From: a bacterium EF100-94H03 bin56
GTDB lineage: Bacteria; Pseudomonadota; Alphaproteobacteria; SP197
Length of the DNA stretch: 40,579 nt
Assembly: GCA_002238685.1 (NCBI GenBank)
Contig: MPMV01000040.1
Span: 1 to 40,579, forward strand
Reading direction: 5' to 3'
In this document: positions 8,359-18,542 of the stretch, piece after piece
Position numbering within the stretch: the first letter of the stretch is position 1
Layout of the letters: each line of letters starts with the position of its first letter
Translations under genes and position numbers: made by a program
Notes under the pieces: generated by a model
What the model was told of the DNA's origin: nothing
Databases searched by the model: none
Seen by the model: the letters and a program-made list of their open reading frames with translations, nothing else

Positions 8359-9681
8359 TCAGTTGCCGTAGACCAGACCAGGCAGCCAGAGGGCAATCTG
8401 CGGGAAGGCCATGACGAGGGCCAGCGCCAGGACCATCACGAAGACGAACGGCGTGATCGAGCGGTAGATGTCGACGAGGCGGATCTCCGGGGGCGCCATG
8501 GCGCGCATGAGGAACAGGTTGTAGCCAAAGGGAGGTGTCATGTAGGCGATCTGGCAGGTGATCGTGTAGAGCACGCCGTACCAGATGAGATCGAATTCCA
8601 GGGCCCGCACCAGCGGCACATAGAGCGGGGCGACGATGACCAGCATCGCTGTGTCGTCGAGAAAGGTCCCCATCAGGATGAAGGACAGCTGCATGAGGAT
8701 GAGGACTTCCCAGGGTCCCAGCCCCAGCCGGTCAAGGAAGAATCCCTCGATGGCCCGCACGGCGCCGAGGCCATCGAAGACGGCGCCGAAACACAAGGCC
8801 GCCATGATGATCCACATGAACATGCAGGACACGCCCAGGGTCTTGCGCAGGCTCGTCTGCAGGACCTCGCGTGTCAGACGGCCACGAATCAACGCGGCGA
8901 TGGTGGTGGTGATGGCGCCGACGGCCGAACTCTCGACCAGCGAGGTGATACCGGCGAGGAAGAGGCCCGTCATCGACGCGAAGATGAAGAAGGGGAGGAT
9001 GCCGGCCCTGAGCAGGCGCAGTTTCTCGGCCACGCTGACCTGGCGGTCCTTCGCCGCCAGCGGCGGTCCGAGGTGGGGCTGGGCCTGGCAGCGCACGGCG
9101 ATGTAGATGATGAAGAGCGCCGCCATCATCAGCCCCGGCAAGGCGCCTGCCAGCCACAGCTGGCCAACCGGCTGACGGGCGATCATGCCGTAGAGCACGA
9201 GGACGACGCTTGGAGGCACCAGGATGCCCAGCGACGAGCCGGCCTGGATGACCCCGGTCACCATGATCTTGTCATAGGACCGTCGCAGCAGTTCCGGCAG
9301 CGCGATGGTGGCGCCGATCGCCATGCCGGCGACCGACAGTCCATTCATCGCCGAAATCACCACCATGAGGAGAATGGTGCCGATGGCAAGACCGCCCCTG
9401 ACCGGTCCCATCCACACGTGGAACATGGAGTAGAGATCGTCCGCAAGGCGCGACTCGGAGAGGATGAATCCCATGTAGATGAAGAGCGGCAGGGTGATGA
9501 GGGGGTACCACTTCATCAGCTTCATCGCCGCGGAAAAGCCGAACTCTCCACCGCCCGTGCCATAGAGCGCCAGGGCCGCGGCGACCGCCACGAACCCGAT
9601 CGCGCCGAAGACGCGCTGGCCCGTCATCAGCATGACCATCATGCTGGAGAACATCAGGATGGCGATGAGTTCGTAGTCCAT
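8359..9681 (-). CDS. TRAP transporter large permease subunit (DctM family)
   Basis: Integral membrane protein of 440 residues with about twelve hydrophobic segments; this subunit carries the sodium-coupled transport path of TRAP systems. Family motifs seen include GLSVAGMAIGATIALPEL, AGSSLGILVPPSVVLVLYG and LLMQLSFILMG-like helices with the DDTAM segment. The start at 9681 (MDYELIAILMF) overlaps the dctQ stop by one base (TGATG), giving translational coupling. The downstream ATPase gene separates it from its binding protein by about 1.4 kb. Confidence 0.92.
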   Translation of the reverse strand: MDYELIAILMFSSMMVMLMTGQRVFGAIGFVAVAAALALYGTGGGEFGFSAAMKLMKWYPLITLPLFIYMGFILSESRLADDLYSMFHVWMGPVRGGLAIGTILLMVVISAMNGLSVAGMAIGATIALPELLRRSYDKIMVTGVIQAGSSLGILVPPSVVLVLYGMIARQPVGQLWLAGALPGLMMAALFIIYIAVRCQAQPHLGPPLAAKDRQVSVAEKLRLLRAGILPFFIFASMTGLFLAGITSLVESSAVGAITTTIAALIRGRLTREVLQTSLRKTLGVSCMFMWIIMAALCFGAVFDGLGAVRAIEGFFLDRLGLGPWEVLILMQLSFILMGTFLDDTAMLVIVAPLYVPLVRALEFDLIWYGVLYTITCQIAYMTPPFGYNLFLMRAMAPPEIRLVDIYRSITPFVFVMVLALALVMAFPQIALWLPGLVYGN

Positions 9682-10187
9682 CAGAACTCGATGCCGCGGA
9701 CGCTGGCGATGTCGCGCAGCATGACCGCCGTGGTCTGCAGGATCATCAGCACGACACCCAGACACATGAGGATCTTGATGGGAGCCATGTAGGGTGCCCA
9801 GGCCGAATAGCTGCGTTCACTCACGACGAGAGCATAGGTCGTGCTGTTGATTCCGCCGTAGAGAAGGACGCCAAGGTAGAACAGCAGGAACAGCACGGTG
9901 ACGACATCGATCATCGCCTTCGTGCGCGGTGACCAGGTCGAATAGAGGAGATCCATGCGGACGTGCTCGCCCCGCTGCATGGAGTAGGGGCCACCGAGGA
10001 TGTAGTAGGCGACCATGGTGAACTGGGCCATCTCGAGCGTCCAGAGCGCCGGCAGGAGGAAGGCCTTGGAGAACGCGGAATAGAGGAGGATGGCCATGAG
10101 CACGAAGACGAGGTACATCGCCGCCTCGCCGACCCGCCGGCTAGTCGCCTCGACAAGGAGGACGTAGCGCTTCAGGAACAGGGGCAT
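9681..10187 (-). CDS. TRAP transporter small permease subunit (DctQ family)
   Basis: A 168-residue protein with four predicted transmembrane helices, the normal size and topology of DctQ. The conserved GGPYSMQRGEHVRMDLLY stretch between helices 2 and 3 is the family signature. The ATG at 10187 has a GAGGG upstream; the frame remains open further upstream but without family similarity. It couples to dctM by a one-base overlap. It anchors the transporter complex together with DctM; the ligand is set by the binding protein. Confidence 0.9.
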   Translation of the reverse strand: MPLFLKRYVLLVEATSRRVGEAAMYLVFVLMAILLYSAFSKAFLLPALWTLEMAQFTMVAYYILGGPYSMQRGEHVRMDLLYSTWSPRTKAMIDVVTVLFLLFYLGVLLYGGINSTTYALVVSERSYSAWAPYMAPIKILMCLGVVLMILQTTAVMLRDIASVRGIEF

Positions 10188-10225
10188 CGGGCCCTCGCCA
10201 CGGGATCCACGGCCAGGCAGGCCGT

Positions 10226-10963
10226 TTACTGTTCGAGCATGCGCAGCGGACCGGAGATCATGGCCACGGTGATGCAGCCTTCCGACGAACGGGAGAAATG
10301 CGCACTGCCGGCGGGCAGGCTGATGCAGTCGCCCTCGACATAGGTCGTCCCGTCGGGATCGGTCAGGGTTCCCTGGAGAATGGCGAACTCCTCGATGCCG
10401 GCATGCTCGTGCGGCGTCGAGCAGCCGCCCGGTTCGAACCTGACAAGATAGAACCCCTCTCCGGTTTCGGCGTTCGCCCGCACCGGCACCCAATGGATGA
10501 CGTCGGAATCATCAGGCAGCGAGGGATAGGGCACAAAGCCGCCGTCGTGCCAGTTCACGATGGTGCGGCCCTCGCGCATGGCATCCAGCTCGTCATCCCC
10601 TTCGATCGTTGAGATGGGGCCCGCGATGCAGGCAAGCAGGGTGCAACCCTTGGGCGAGTGCGTGCGATGGCGGGTTCCCGGCGCATAGCTCACGCAATCG
10701 CCTTCCCGCAGCACGGTGCCGTCGCCGTCGACAAGTTCACCCTCAAGCATGATGAACTCTTCGCCGGCACTGTGGAGATGCAACGCCGCGCCGCAGCCTG
10801 GCTCGGCCTTCAGGAGATAGTAACCGTCACCACGCCCGGGTATGGCGCGGATGGGGCACCAGGAAAGACCGGGTTCCGCTCCGTCAAGCCCGGGATAGGG
10901 CTGCCAGTCGCAGGTCTTCCAGTTGACGATCCTGCGGCCTTCGAGATTCCACGTCTGCATCAT
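10226..10963 (-). CDS. Tandem cupin-domain protein (ChrR-like cupin)
   Basis: A 245-residue protein made of two consecutive cupin barrels of similar sequence, each starting with a (I)VNW...PYP motif. The first holds the metal ligands HLHSAGEE (His62, His64, Glu68/69) and a later His in GTRHRTHS; the second has the corresponding HEHAGIEE and GSAHFSRS. It resembles the cupin half of ChrR anti-sigma factors without the zinc anti-sigma domain. It begins within the stop codon of the ureohydrolase gene (ATGATG overlapping TGA), so it is coupled to it. It may be a metal-dependent enzyme acting in the same pathway or a small-molecule sensor; the reaction is unknown. Confidence 0.8.
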   Translation of the reverse strand: MMQTWNLEGRRIVNWKTCDWQPYPGLDGAEPGLSWCPIRAIPGRGDGYYLLKAEPGCGAALHLHSAGEEFIMLEGELVDGDGTVLREGDCVSYAPGTRHRTHSPKGCTLLACIAGPISTIEGDDELDAMREGRTIVNWHDGGFVPYPSLPDDSDVIHWVPVRANAETGEGFYLVRFEPGGCSTPHEHAGIEEFAILQGTLTDPDGTTYVEGDCISLPAGSAHFSRSSEGCITVAMISGPLRMLEQ

Positions 10964-11916
10964 CGGCTCCCTTTCCTGTTGCTGGCCATCACGCATGCCA
11001 TTTCGAACATGAGATTGGCGACGTTGACGAAGGTGATGCCGACCGGGTCGTGAGGCGGGGACACCTCGCAGACATCGCCGCCAACGGCATTGAGTCCGGT
11101 GAAGCTGCGCAGGATGACCTGCATGTCGCGCATGGAGATGCCGCCTGGCTCCGGAACCCCGGTTCCCGGGCAGTCCCGCGGATCAAGGCCGTCGATATCG
11201 ATGGTCAGATAGCAGGGGCCGTCGCCCAGAACGATGCGGGCAAGGTCGATGAAACTCTCGCGTCCCATCGCCTCGTACTCGTCCATCGGCACCATGGTCA
11301 TGCCGACCTCGTTGCCGTAGTCGATGTCGTCATCGCCGTAGCGGGTACCGCGCAGGCCGACCTGAATGGTCCTCGCCGGATCAATCAGCCCTTCCTCGAC
11401 GGCGCGGCGGACAAAGGTGGCGTGATTGATCTTCGTTCCCATGAAGCTGTCAAAGGTGTCGGCATGGGCATCGACATGGAAGAGACCCAGGGGCTCATCA
11501 CGAGCAATGGCGCGCAGGATGGGAAGCGGCACCGTGTGGTCGCCGCCGATGGCAAGGGGCCAGGCACCGGCGTCGTGTATCCCGGCGAAGAACGCCTGGA
11601 TCATGTCGCAGCTTTCCTCGACCTTGAGGGGATGGGTCGGTGCATCCCCGACGTCGGCAATGTTGCACAGGTCAAAGGGCGCCACCTTGGTCGCCGGATT
11701 GACCGCCCGGATGAGCCGGCTGGCCTCGCGCACCGCCGCCGGACCGTGGCGGGCGCCAGAACGGAAGGTGACACCGGTATCGAACGGCACGCCGACAAGG
11801 GCAATGTCGAGACGGCGGGAGACCGGGTGACGCTGGGCGCGCATGAAGCTCGCGGGCTCCTGGTAGCGCGGGACAGCCCCCGAATCGAAAGGCTTGAACG
11901 ATCCTTCCCCCGACAT
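10960..11916 (-). CDS. Ureohydrolase family enzyme (agmatinase/guanidinobutyrase-like)
   Basis: A 318-residue member of the arginase/agmatinase superfamily, which hydrolyses guanidino compounds to urea and an amine using two manganese ions. All three metal motifs are present: GGDHT (His127), DAHAD (Asp149, His151, Asp153) and TIDIDGLDP (Asp240, Asp242). The TGVPEPGG loop is of the agmatinase/guanidinobutyrase type rather than arginase. It is the first gene of a minus-strand operon with a cupin and TRAP transporter, so the substrate is probably imported; agmatine, 4-guanidinobutyrate or a similar compound is the best guess. The superfamily is firm, the exact substrate is not. Confidence 0.85.
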   Translation of the reverse strand: MSGEGSFKPFDSGAVPRYQEPASFMRAQRHPVSRRLDIALVGVPFDTGVTFRSGARHGPAAVREASRLIRAVNPATKVAPFDLCNIADVGDAPTHPLKVEESCDMIQAFFAGIHDAGAWPLAIGGDHTVPLPILRAIARDEPLGLFHVDAHADTFDSFMGTKINHATFVRRAVEEGLIDPARTIQVGLRGTRYGDDDIDYGNEVGMTMVPMDEYEAMGRESFIDLARIVLGDGPCYLTIDIDGLDPRDCPGTGVPEPGGISMRDMQVILRSFTGLNAVGGDVCEVSPPHDPVGITFVNVANLMFEMACVMASNRKGSR

Positions 11917-11993
11917 GATGATTTGTGCCCTGGTTGATTGGTCCGCCGCGCCATTCTGGCAGACCGCCAGCGATGGTAAAGTTCATTCTGGGC

Positions 11994-12022
11994 TTGCCAA
12001 CGGCGCCTGTCGCCATTACCTA
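11994..12022 (+). promoter_or_regulatory. Candidate sigma-70 promoter of the rpsP operon
   Basis: TTGCCA (11994-11999) and TACCTA (12017-12022) are separated by 17 bases, about 110 bases before the rpsP start. The -35 is good, the -10 mediocre. Two GGCGCC hexamers flank the -10 region. Confidence 0.3.
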
Positions 12023-12130
12023 GTGGCGCCGACACCTCACGCCTTCTCCTGAGGATGGCGGTCGGTGATCCGGCAGTGGTGTCTCCTGCGGTCCCCAATT
12101 CGAGATGCAGCCTCCTGGAGGTTCTGGTTC

Positions 12131-12448
12131 ATGGCCCTGAAGATTCGCCTGTCACGTGGTGGCGCCAAGAAACGCCCGATGTACAGAATCGTTGTCGCCG
12201 ATTCGCGTTCACCGCGCGATGGCCGTTTCATCGAACGTGTCGGCGTTTACCGGCCATTGCTGGCGGCCGATGATCCCGAGCGCGTCATCATGGATCAGGA
12301 CCGGGTTCGCTACTGGCTCGGACAGGGCGCCAAGCCCACGGACCGGGTCGCCGTCTTTCTCGGCAAGGCCGATATCATTCCCATGCCGGAGCGCCGTGGG
12401 GGCAGCACCGGCGAAGTGACGGACCATGCGGAAGGGGACGACTCCTGA
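12131..12448 (+). CDS. rpsP: 30S ribosomal protein S16
   Basis: A 105-residue protein with the invariant S16 N-terminus [24 protein letters not shown] followed by SPRDGRFIE and the WLGQGAKPT motif. S16 is an essential assembly protein of the small subunit. The ATG at 12131 has TGGAGG ten bases upstream. It is the first gene of the ribosome/tRNA-modification cluster; its 3' end overlaps rimM by 23 bases. The C-terminal tail is short compared with some Alphaproteobacteria. Confidence 0.97.
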   Translation: MALKIRLSRGGAKKRPMYRIVVADSRSPRDGRFIERVGVYRPLLAADDPERVIMDQDRVRYWLGQGAKPTDRVAVFLGKADIIPMPERRGGSTGEVTDHAEGDDS

Positions 12449-12974
12449 CATCCACCCGGACTGGGTCTGTCTGGCCGTCATAGGCGCGCCGAAGGGGCTT
12501 CGGGGCGCCGTCCGTCTTTCATGCTTCGCCGAGGACCCGGCTGCCATCGGCGCCTACAACCCGATGCATGCGGAACCCGGTGGCCGCACCCTCGATCTCA
12601 CCGTTCTTGAGCATCCCCGGCGTGGGCACCTGGTGGTGGCTATCGATGGAGTCGCGGACAGGCAAGCGGCCGCCGCCCTTGCAGGCACCCGCCTCTTTAT
12701 TCCGCGTTCGCGCATGCCGGAGGTTTCCGCCGACGAATTCTATTACCACGACCTGATCGGCCTTGCCGCCTTCCATGTCGACGGCTCACCACTTGGCCGG
12801 GTGCGCGCCGTGCACGACTGGGGAGCCGGCGACACCATGGAAATCACCGGTGAGGGACCCGGAAGCGACTTCCTGGTGCCCTTCACCGAGAACAATGTTC
12901 CGGTGGTCGACCTCGAGCGTGGCCGGATCATCGTCGATCCGCCCGACGGCATTCTCGCAAGGCAGGAGGGCTGA
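12426..12974 (+). CDS. rimM: Ribosome maturation factor RimM
   Basis: A 182-residue protein with the RimM domain and PRC-barrel order: an N-terminal [13 protein letters not shown] motif, then [18 protein letters not shown] and the C-terminal PRC barrel ending in the VDPPDGIL motif. RimM binds S19 during 30S head assembly and 16S processing. The only reasonable start, ATG 12426, lies 23 bases inside rpsP, suggesting coupling; the ribosome-binding site is weak. Confidence 0.95.
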   Translation: MRKGTTPDIHPDWVCLAVIGAPKGLRGAVRLSCFAEDPAAIGAYNPMHAEPGGRTLDLTVLEHPRRGHLVVAIDGVADRQAAAALAGTRLFIPRSRMPEVSADEFYYHDLIGLAAFHVDGSPLGRVRAVHDWGAGDTMEITGEGPGSDFLVPFTENNVPVVDLERGRIIVDPPDGILARQEG

Positions 12975-12976
12975 TC

Positions 12977-13684
12977 ATGGCCGCACCTTGGACCGCCACC
13001 ATCCTCACCCTGTTTCCGGAGATGTTTCCCGGTCCTCTGGGAGCTTCCCTGCCGGGTCATGCGCTGAAATCGGGCCTGTGGGCACTGGAAACAGTGGACA
13101 TTCGCCAATATGCGTGTAGTAAGCACCGCACCGTCGACGATGCACCCTTCGGCGGCGGCAACGGCATGGTCATGCGGCCCGATGTCCTGGCACGGGCCAT
13201 CGATTCAACGGCCACTGGAGGTGAAGACGAAGCACTGATCCTTCTCACGCCCCGCGGCGTGCCGCTTACCCAGGAACGCGTGCGCCGACTCTGCAGGCAG
13301 CGGCGTCTGGTCGTCGTTTGCGGACGCTTTGAAGGGGTGGATGAGCGCGTGGTCCAGGCACGCGGCCTTGAGGAGATTTCGATCGGTGATTATGTCCTGT
13401 CGGGCGGCGAGCCGGCGGCCATCGTGCTGGTGGACGCCTGTGTGCGACTCCTCGAAGGAGTGGTTCACGCACCCGAAGGGCTTCTTGACGAGAGTTTCGA
13501 GACCGGCCTGCTCGAGTATCCGCACTACACGCGGCCTGGCACCTGGGAAGGCCGCACGGTGCCGGAAGTCCTGCTGTCGGGACACCATGGGAAGGTGCGC
13601 CAGTGGCGGCATGACGAGGCCGAACAGACAACCCGGGAGCGCAGGCCTGACCTTTGGTCCCGATACCAGGCATCAAGAGGCTGA
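12977..13684 (+). CDS. trmD: tRNA (guanosine(37)-N1)-methyltransferase
   Basis: A 235-residue SPOUT methyltransferase that forms m1G37 in tRNAs reading CUN, CCN and CGG, preventing +1 frameshifting. Seen are the ILTLFPEMF start, [20 protein letters not shown] and the trefoil-knot loop [14 protein letters not shown], plus YTRP and LLSGHHGKV in the C-terminal part. AGGAGGG precedes the ATG, which follows the rimM stop by two bases. Confidence 0.97.
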   Translation: MAAPWTATILTLFPEMFPGPLGASLPGHALKSGLWALETVDIRQYACSKHRTVDDAPFGGGNGMVMRPDVLARAIDSTATGGEDEALILLTPRGVPLTQERVRRLCRQRRLVVVCGRFEGVDERVVQARGLEEISIGDYVLSGGEPAAIVLVDACVRLLEGVVHAPEGLLDESFETGLLEYPHYTRPGTWEGRTVPEVLLSGHHGKVRQWRHDEAEQTTRERRPDLWSRYQASRG

Positions 13685-13709
13685 CGCAGGCCAGCGGAGG
13701 ATGAGAGGA

Positions 13710-14096
13710 ATGAACGTTCTGGAGACGATGGAACAGGAGCAGATCGCGAAGCTCCTGGAGACAAGGGAGATTCCCGAATTCGGGCCCGGGGATACCGTGC
13801 GCGTCGCCTTGCGCGTGGTCGAGGGAACGCGCGAACGCATCCAGAACTACGAGGGTGTGTGCATCGCGCGCAAGAACCGCGGTCTGAACTCCTCCTTCAC
13901 GGTCCGCAAGATCTCCTACGGCGAGGGTGTCGAGCAGGTGTTTCCGCTCTATTCGCAGCGCATTGCATCGATCACCGTGGTGCGACGCGGCGCCGTGAGG
14001 CGGGCGAAGCTCTACTACCTGCGTGGGCGTACCGGCAAGGCGGCGCGCATTCCCGAAAAGCGCGACGACAGGGCGAAGGCAGCCAGAAAGTCCTGA
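13710..14096 (+). CDS. rplS: 50S ribosomal protein L19
   Basis: A 128-residue L19 with the signature [22 protein letters not shown] and the core [27 protein letters not shown], ending in a basic tail. L19 lies at the subunit interface. The ATG at 13710 is chosen over 13701 because GGAGG sits nine bases before it and the N-terminus [11 protein letters not shown] fits the family. It follows trmD by 25 bases. Confidence 0.96.
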   Translation: MNVLETMEQEQIAKLLETREIPEFGPGDTVRVALRVVEGTRERIQNYEGVCIARKNRGLNSSFTVRKISYGEGVEQVFPLYSQRIASITVVRRGAVRRAKLYYLRGRTGKAARIPEKRDDRAKAARKS

Positions 14097-14149
14097 TCCC
14101 GCGACGCCTCGCAGAACCCCTTGACGCCAGATGACGGCATCTTTCGACC

Positions 14150-15559
14150 ATGAACGCACCGAAGACACTCTACGACAAGATCTGGGACAACCATGCCGTT
14201 GCCGACATGGGAGACGGCACGACCCTGCTCTATGTCGACCGCCATCTCGTCCACGAGGTGACCAGTCCCCAGGCCTTTGAGGGATTGCGCCAGAGCGGCC
14301 GGCATGTCCGGCGGCCGGCGGCAGCGCTGGCCGTTGCCGACCACAATGTGCCGACAACGGACCGCAGTCAGGGGATCGACGACGAGGAAAGCCGGATCCA
14401 GGTCGACACCCTCGCAGAGAACTGCGAGCGCCACGGCATTGCTCTCTTCGGGATGGACGATCCGCGCCAGGGGATCGTCCACATCGTCGGGCCCGAACAG
14501 GGTTTCACCCAGCCCGGCATGACAATCGTCTGTGGTGACAGCCACACCGCCACCCACGGCGCCTTCGGCGCTCTCGCATTCGGCATCGGCACTTCCGAGG
14601 TGGAGCATGTTCTCGCCACGCAGACGCTGGTCCAGAGGCGTTCGCGCAACATGCGCATCACGGTCGAGGGCATGCCGGGCCCCGGAGTGACGGCCAAGGA
14701 CCTCATTCTCGGCATCATCGGTGCGGTGGGTACGGCCGGTGGAACCGGACATGTCATCGAGTATGCCGGTCCGGCGATACGCGCTCTTTCTATGGCCGGA
14801 CGCATGACGGTATGCAACATGTCGATCGAGGCCGGGGCCCGCGCCGGCCTGATCGCACCGGATGACAAGACCGTCGCCTGGCTCGAGGGACGACCCTTCT
14901 CGCCATCGGGCGAGGACTGGAACCGGGCTGTGGCGTGGTGGGCGACCCTGGTGTCGGATCCAGGCGCCGCCTACGACCGGGAAGTGGAGATCCGGGCCGG
15001 CGACATTGAACCTCAGGTCACCTGGGGAACCAGTCCCGAGGACGTCCTGCCGATCTCCGGTGTCGTTCCCGATCCCGGAGAGGCCGCGGATGATGAACGG
15101 CGTGCGGCGATGGAACGCTCCCTCGACTACATGGGTCTCGAGCCCGGTACCCGGCTGAAGGACATCCCGATCGACCGGGTCTTCATCGGTTCCTGTACCA
15201 ATGGCCGCATCGAGGACCTGCGCGCCGTGGCCGATGTCGTGGCGGGCCACAAGGTGGCGGACGGCGTGCACGCGATGGTGGTGCCGGGGTCCGGGCTGGT
15301 GAAGCAGCAGGCAGAGGAAGAGGGGATCGACCGCATCCTCACCGAGGCGGGTTTCGACTGGCGCGAGGCCGGGTGTTCGATGTGCCTGGCGATGAATGCC
15401 GACAAACTGCTTGCCGGTGAGCGCTGTGCCTCGACCTCCAATCGCAATTTCGAGGGACGCCAGGGGCGTGGCGGCCGCACCCACCTGGTCAGTCCGGCAA
15501 TGGCGGCGGCCGCAGCCATCCGCGGCACCCTCACCGACGTTCGCGCGCTCGGGGGTTAG
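14150..15559 (+). CDS. leuC: 3-isopropylmalate dehydratase large subunit
   Basis: A 469-residue aconitase-family subunit that with LeuD isomerises 2- to 3-isopropylmalate in leucine synthesis. The [4Fe-4S] ligands are Cys349 (GSCTNGR) and Cys409/Cys412 (GCSMC); [20 protein letters not shown] is the substrate-binding signature. The length is normal. It starts 53 bases after rplS, so it is probably on the same transcript. Confidence 0.97.
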   Translation: MNAPKTLYDKIWDNHAVADMGDGTTLLYVDRHLVHEVTSPQAFEGLRQSGRHVRRPAAALAVADHNVPTTDRSQGIDDEESRIQVDTLAENCERHGIALFGMDDPRQGIVHIVGPEQGFTQPGMTIVCGDSHTATHGAFGALAFGIGTSEVEHVLATQTLVQRRSRNMRITVEGMPGPGVTAKDLILGIIGAVGTAGGTGHVIEYAGPAIRALSMAGRMTVCNMSIEAGARAGLIAPDDKTVAWLEGRPFSPSGEDWNRAVAWWATLVSDPGAAYDREVEIRAGDIEPQVTWGTSPEDVLPISGVVPDPGEAADDERRAAMERSLDYMGLEPGTRLKDIPIDRVFIGSCTNGRIEDLRAVADVVAGHKVADGVHAMVVPGSGLVKQQAEEEGIDRILTEAGFDWREAGCSMCLAMNADKLLAGERCASTSNRNFEGRQGRGGRTHLVSPAMAAAAAIRGTLTDVRALGG

Positions 15560-15563
15560 GGCC

Positions 15564-16169
15564 ATGGAACGGTTCACCACGCTGACCGGGATCGCCGCAC
15601 CGCTGCCGATGATCAATGTCGACACCGACAAGATCATCCCGAAGCAGTACCTCAAGACCATCCGCCGAACCGGACTCGGCCGCCATCTCTTCGACGAGAT
15701 GCGTCACGATGCGGAAGGTCGCGAACGCCCGGAGTTCGTCCTCAACCGCGACCCGTGGCGCCAGGCATCCATTCTCGTGACGGAAGACAATTTCGGTTGC
15801 GGGTCGAGCCGCGAGCATGCGCCGTGGGCGCTTCTCGATTTTGGCATCCGCTGCGTCATCGCACCGAGTTTCGCCGAGATCTTCTTCGGCAACTGCGTCA
15901 ACAACGGCATTCTTGCCGTCACCATGCCGCACGAGGACGTCAGGCGGCTGATGGACGATGCGCGGACCGGACACAACGCGAGACTGACTGTCGACCTCGA
16001 GAGCCAGACCGTGACACGTCCCGACGGCAGCCGGATCGCCTTTTCCATCGACGAGTCGGTGAAGCACCGTCTCCTGAACGGACTCGATCCGATCGGCATC
16101 AGCCTTTCCAGGGAGGCTGACATCGCCGCCTTCGAGGAGCGCCGCGCCGCTCTGCAGCCGTGGCTTTGA
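15564..16169 (+). CDS. leuD: 3-isopropylmalate dehydratase small subunit
   Basis: A 201-residue swivel-domain subunit, partner of LeuC. The [13 protein letters not shown] start and the [15 protein letters not shown] loop are diagnostic. The frame is open far upstream inside leuC, but ATG 15564, four bases after the leuC stop, gives the standard N-terminus [14 protein letters not shown]. Confidence 0.97.
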   Translation: MERFTTLTGIAAPLPMINVDTDKIIPKQYLKTIRRTGLGRHLFDEMRHDAEGRERPEFVLNRDPWRQASILVTEDNFGCGSSREHAPWALLDFGIRCVIAPSFAEIFFGNCVNNGILAVTMPHEDVRRLMDDARTGHNARLTVDLESQTVTRPDGSRIAFSIDESVKHRLLNGLDPIGISLSREADIAAFEERRAALQPWL

Positions 16170-16185
16170 AGGAGGGGCGAGGACG

Positions 16186-17292
16186 ATGACCGCAAACAGG
16201 TCATTGCTGCTGTTGCCAGGCGACGGGATCGGACCTGAGGTCATGGATGCCACGAGGCGCGTGATCGACTGGTTCGACAGGGAAAACCGTCTCAATGTCG
16301 ATATCGGGGAAGCCCTCGTCGGTGGCGCCAGCATCGACGCCCATGGCACGCCGCTGACCGACGACACCCTTGAGCGGGCGAAATCGGTTGACGCCGTTCT
16401 CTTCGGCGCCGTCGGCGGTCCACGCTGGGACGGACTCGACTTTTCCATGCGGCCCGAGCGCGCCTTGCTGGGCCTGCGCAAGGAGATGGAACTCTTCGCC
16501 AACCTGCGACCGGCGGTGGTCTATCCCGCCCTCTCCCACGCCTCGTCGCTCAAGCCCGGGATCGTTTCGGGTCTCGACATCATGATCGTTCGCGAACTGA
16601 CCGGTGGCATCTACTTCGGGGAGCCGCGCGGCATCGAGGACACCGGTGGCGGCGAGCGCCGCGGGGTCAATACCCTCGTCTACACGACACGGGAGATCCT
16701 GCGCGTCGGACGCGTGGCCTTCGAACTCGCCCGAAAGCGCAATGGCCGGGTGTGCTCCGTCGACAAGTCCAACGTCCTGGAGTCGACGCTGCTGTGGCGC
16801 CAGGAGATGACCCGCCTGGGGGCCGAGGAATATCCGGACGTGGAACTCACCCACATGCTGGCCGACAACGCGGCCATGCAACTCGTCCGTGACCCCCGCC
16901 AGTTCGATGTCATGGTCACGACAAACATGTTCGGCGACATCCTGTCGGATTGCGCCGCCATGCTGACGGGATCGCTTGGCATGCTGCCGTCGGCCTCTCT
17001 GGGCGCCCGCTCCGGGGACAGGATTCCGGCTCTCTACGAACCGGTACACGGGACCGCCCCCGACATCGCCGGCACAAATCGGGCCAATCCGCTCGCCATG
17101 CTCTCGAGCTTCGCCATGATGTTGCGGTACAGCTTCGATCTGCAGGATGAGGCGACCCTTGTGGATGCGTCCATCGGCGCTGTCCTGGAGAGTGGCCTCA
17201 GAACGGCCGATATCATGGAGGACGGGGGCCGCCAGGTGACGACCACGGCCATGGCGGAAGCTCTCGTCGCGGAAATCGAGAAACGGGCCTGA
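16186..17292 (+). CDS. leuB: 3-isopropylmalate dehydrogenase
   Basis: A 368-residue NAD-dependent decarboxylating dehydrogenase giving 2-oxoisocaproate precursor. Motifs: [11 protein letters not shown] at the N-terminus, the [16 protein letters not shown] substrate segment, Lys in DKSNVLES, and the metal/NAD region [22 protein letters not shown] with [12 protein letters not shown]. An AGGAGGGG precedes the ATG. It is three bases from asd, so the two are co-transcribed. Confidence 0.97.
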   Translation: MTANRSLLLLPGDGIGPEVMDATRRVIDWFDRENRLNVDIGEALVGGASIDAHGTPLTDDTLERAKSVDAVLFGAVGGPRWDGLDFSMRPERALLGLRKEMELFANLRPAVVYPALSHASSLKPGIVSGLDIMIVRELTGGIYFGEPRGIEDTGGGERRGVNTLVYTTREILRVGRVAFELARKRNGRVCSVDKSNVLESTLLWRQEMTRLGAEEYPDVELTHMLADNAAMQLVRDPRQFDVMVTTNMFGDILSDCAAMLTGSLGMLPSASLGARSGDRIPALYEPVHGTAPDIAGTNRANPLAMLSSFAMMLRYSFDLQDEATLVDASIGAVLESGLRTADIMEDGGRQVTTTAMAEALVAEIEKRA

Positions 17293-17295
17293 ACC

Positions 17296-18309
17296 ATGAG
17301 TTACCGCGTTGCCGTCGTCGGCGCCACCGGCGCCGTCGGCCACGAAATGCTGCAGACACTCGCCGAACGGGAGTTCCCGGTCGACGAGGTGGCGGCGGTC
17401 GCCTCGTCCCGCTCGACGGGCAAGGAAGTCTCCTTCGGCGATGTCACCCTCAGCTGCCGGGACCTCGAATCCTTCGACTTCCGCGGCTGGAATGTCGCCC
17501 TCTTCTCACCAGGGGCAAAGGTCTCCGGCCGCCATGCACCAGGGGCCGCCGAAGCCGGTGCGATGGTCATCGACAACACGTCGCGCTTTCGCTACGACGA
17601 TGATGTGCCGCTCGTCGTTCCGGAGGTGAACGCCCACCACCTGGACATGGCGTCGCGCCGCAACATCGTCGCCAACCCGAACTGCTCGACGATCCAGATG
17701 GTGGTCGCCCTGAAGCCGCTGCACGACCTCGTCCCCATCCGGCGCATCGTCGTCTCCACCTACCAGTCCACAGGTGGTGCCGGAAAGAAGGGTATGGACG
17801 AGCTCTACGAGCAGACCAGGAAGCGGTACTGGAACGAACCTCACGCGCCGGAAGTGTTCCAGAAGGACATCGCCTTCAACTGCATTCCCCACATCGACTC
17901 CTTCATGGAGGATGGCTCGACCCGGGAGGAATGGAAGATGGTGGCCGAGACCGCCAAGATTCTGGATCCCGCCATCAGGGTCCATGCAACCTGCGTGCGC
18001 GTGCCCGTGTTCGTCGGTCACGCGGAGGCGATCAACGTCGAGTTTGCCGGACCTCTCGACGAGGATGACGCCCGCGATCAACTGCGCGAGGCCGACGGTG
18101 TCCTCGTCATCGACGAGCGAGAACCAGGCGGCTACATGACCCCGCGCGAGTGCGCCGGCGAGGATGCCGTCTACGTCAGCCGCATCCGGAAGGACCCGAC
18201 CGTGGAGAACGGTCTTTCCATGTGGGTGGTCTCCGACAACCTGCGCAAGGGCGCTGCACTCAACGCCGTGCAGATCGCCGAGGAACTCGACCGCCGCCAT
18301 CTGCTGTAG
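17296..18309 (+). CDS. asd: Aspartate-semialdehyde dehydrogenase
   Basis: A 337-residue enzyme reducing aspartyl phosphate to the semialdehyde, the branch point to lysine/diaminopimelate, threonine and methionine. GATGAVGHEM binds NADP, and the catalytic Cys130 is in NPNCSTIQM. It is the last gene of the long plus-strand cluster; no clear hairpin terminator is visible behind it. Confidence 0.97.
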   Translation: MSYRVAVVGATGAVGHEMLQTLAEREFPVDEVAAVASSRSTGKEVSFGDVTLSCRDLESFDFRGWNVALFSPGAKVSGRHAPGAAEAGAMVIDNTSRFRYDDDVPLVVPEVNAHHLDMASRRNIVANPNCSTIQMVVALKPLHDLVPIRRIVVSTYQSTGGAGKKGMDELYEQTRKRYWNEPHAPEVFQKDIAFNCIPHIDSFMEDGSTREEWKMVAETAKILDPAIRVHATCVRVPVFVGHAEAINVEFAGPLDEDDARDQLREADGVLVIDEREPGGYMTPRECAGEDAVYVSRIRKDPTVENGLSMWVVSDNLRKGAALNAVQIAEELDRRHLL

Positions 18310-18542
18310 CAAGCCCTGCCTCTGACGGCGAACATGGTCCTCCCGGGTGCCGGCACTGTGACCACGGGGCAAGGTGCTCGGGGTCATCCGCATACCCCAT
18401 GCCAATGTGAGAAGGGGGGACCGAAGGACAGCATGGCCCTCCACCACGGAACATCAGTAGACCGGTTGCGGTGGCCGGAGTCTGTCGACAGAACAAAGTT
18501 CAGCATGAGAAACGCGAATGATGTGGATTCTCATCACCTGAA

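Noticed and set aside
8284..9792. A 502-codon plus-strand open frame opposite dctM
   Set aside because: His/Asp/Glu-rich shadow of a hydrophobic membrane-protein gene; no start signal or domain.
10425..10445. GGTTCGAACC resembling a tRNA T-loop
   Set aside because: It lies in the cupin coding sequence and no acceptor or anticodon stem can be built around it.
14015..15661. A long minus-strand frame opposite leuC
   Set aside because: A shadow of the leuC gene, which is unambiguous with all iron-sulfur cysteines present.
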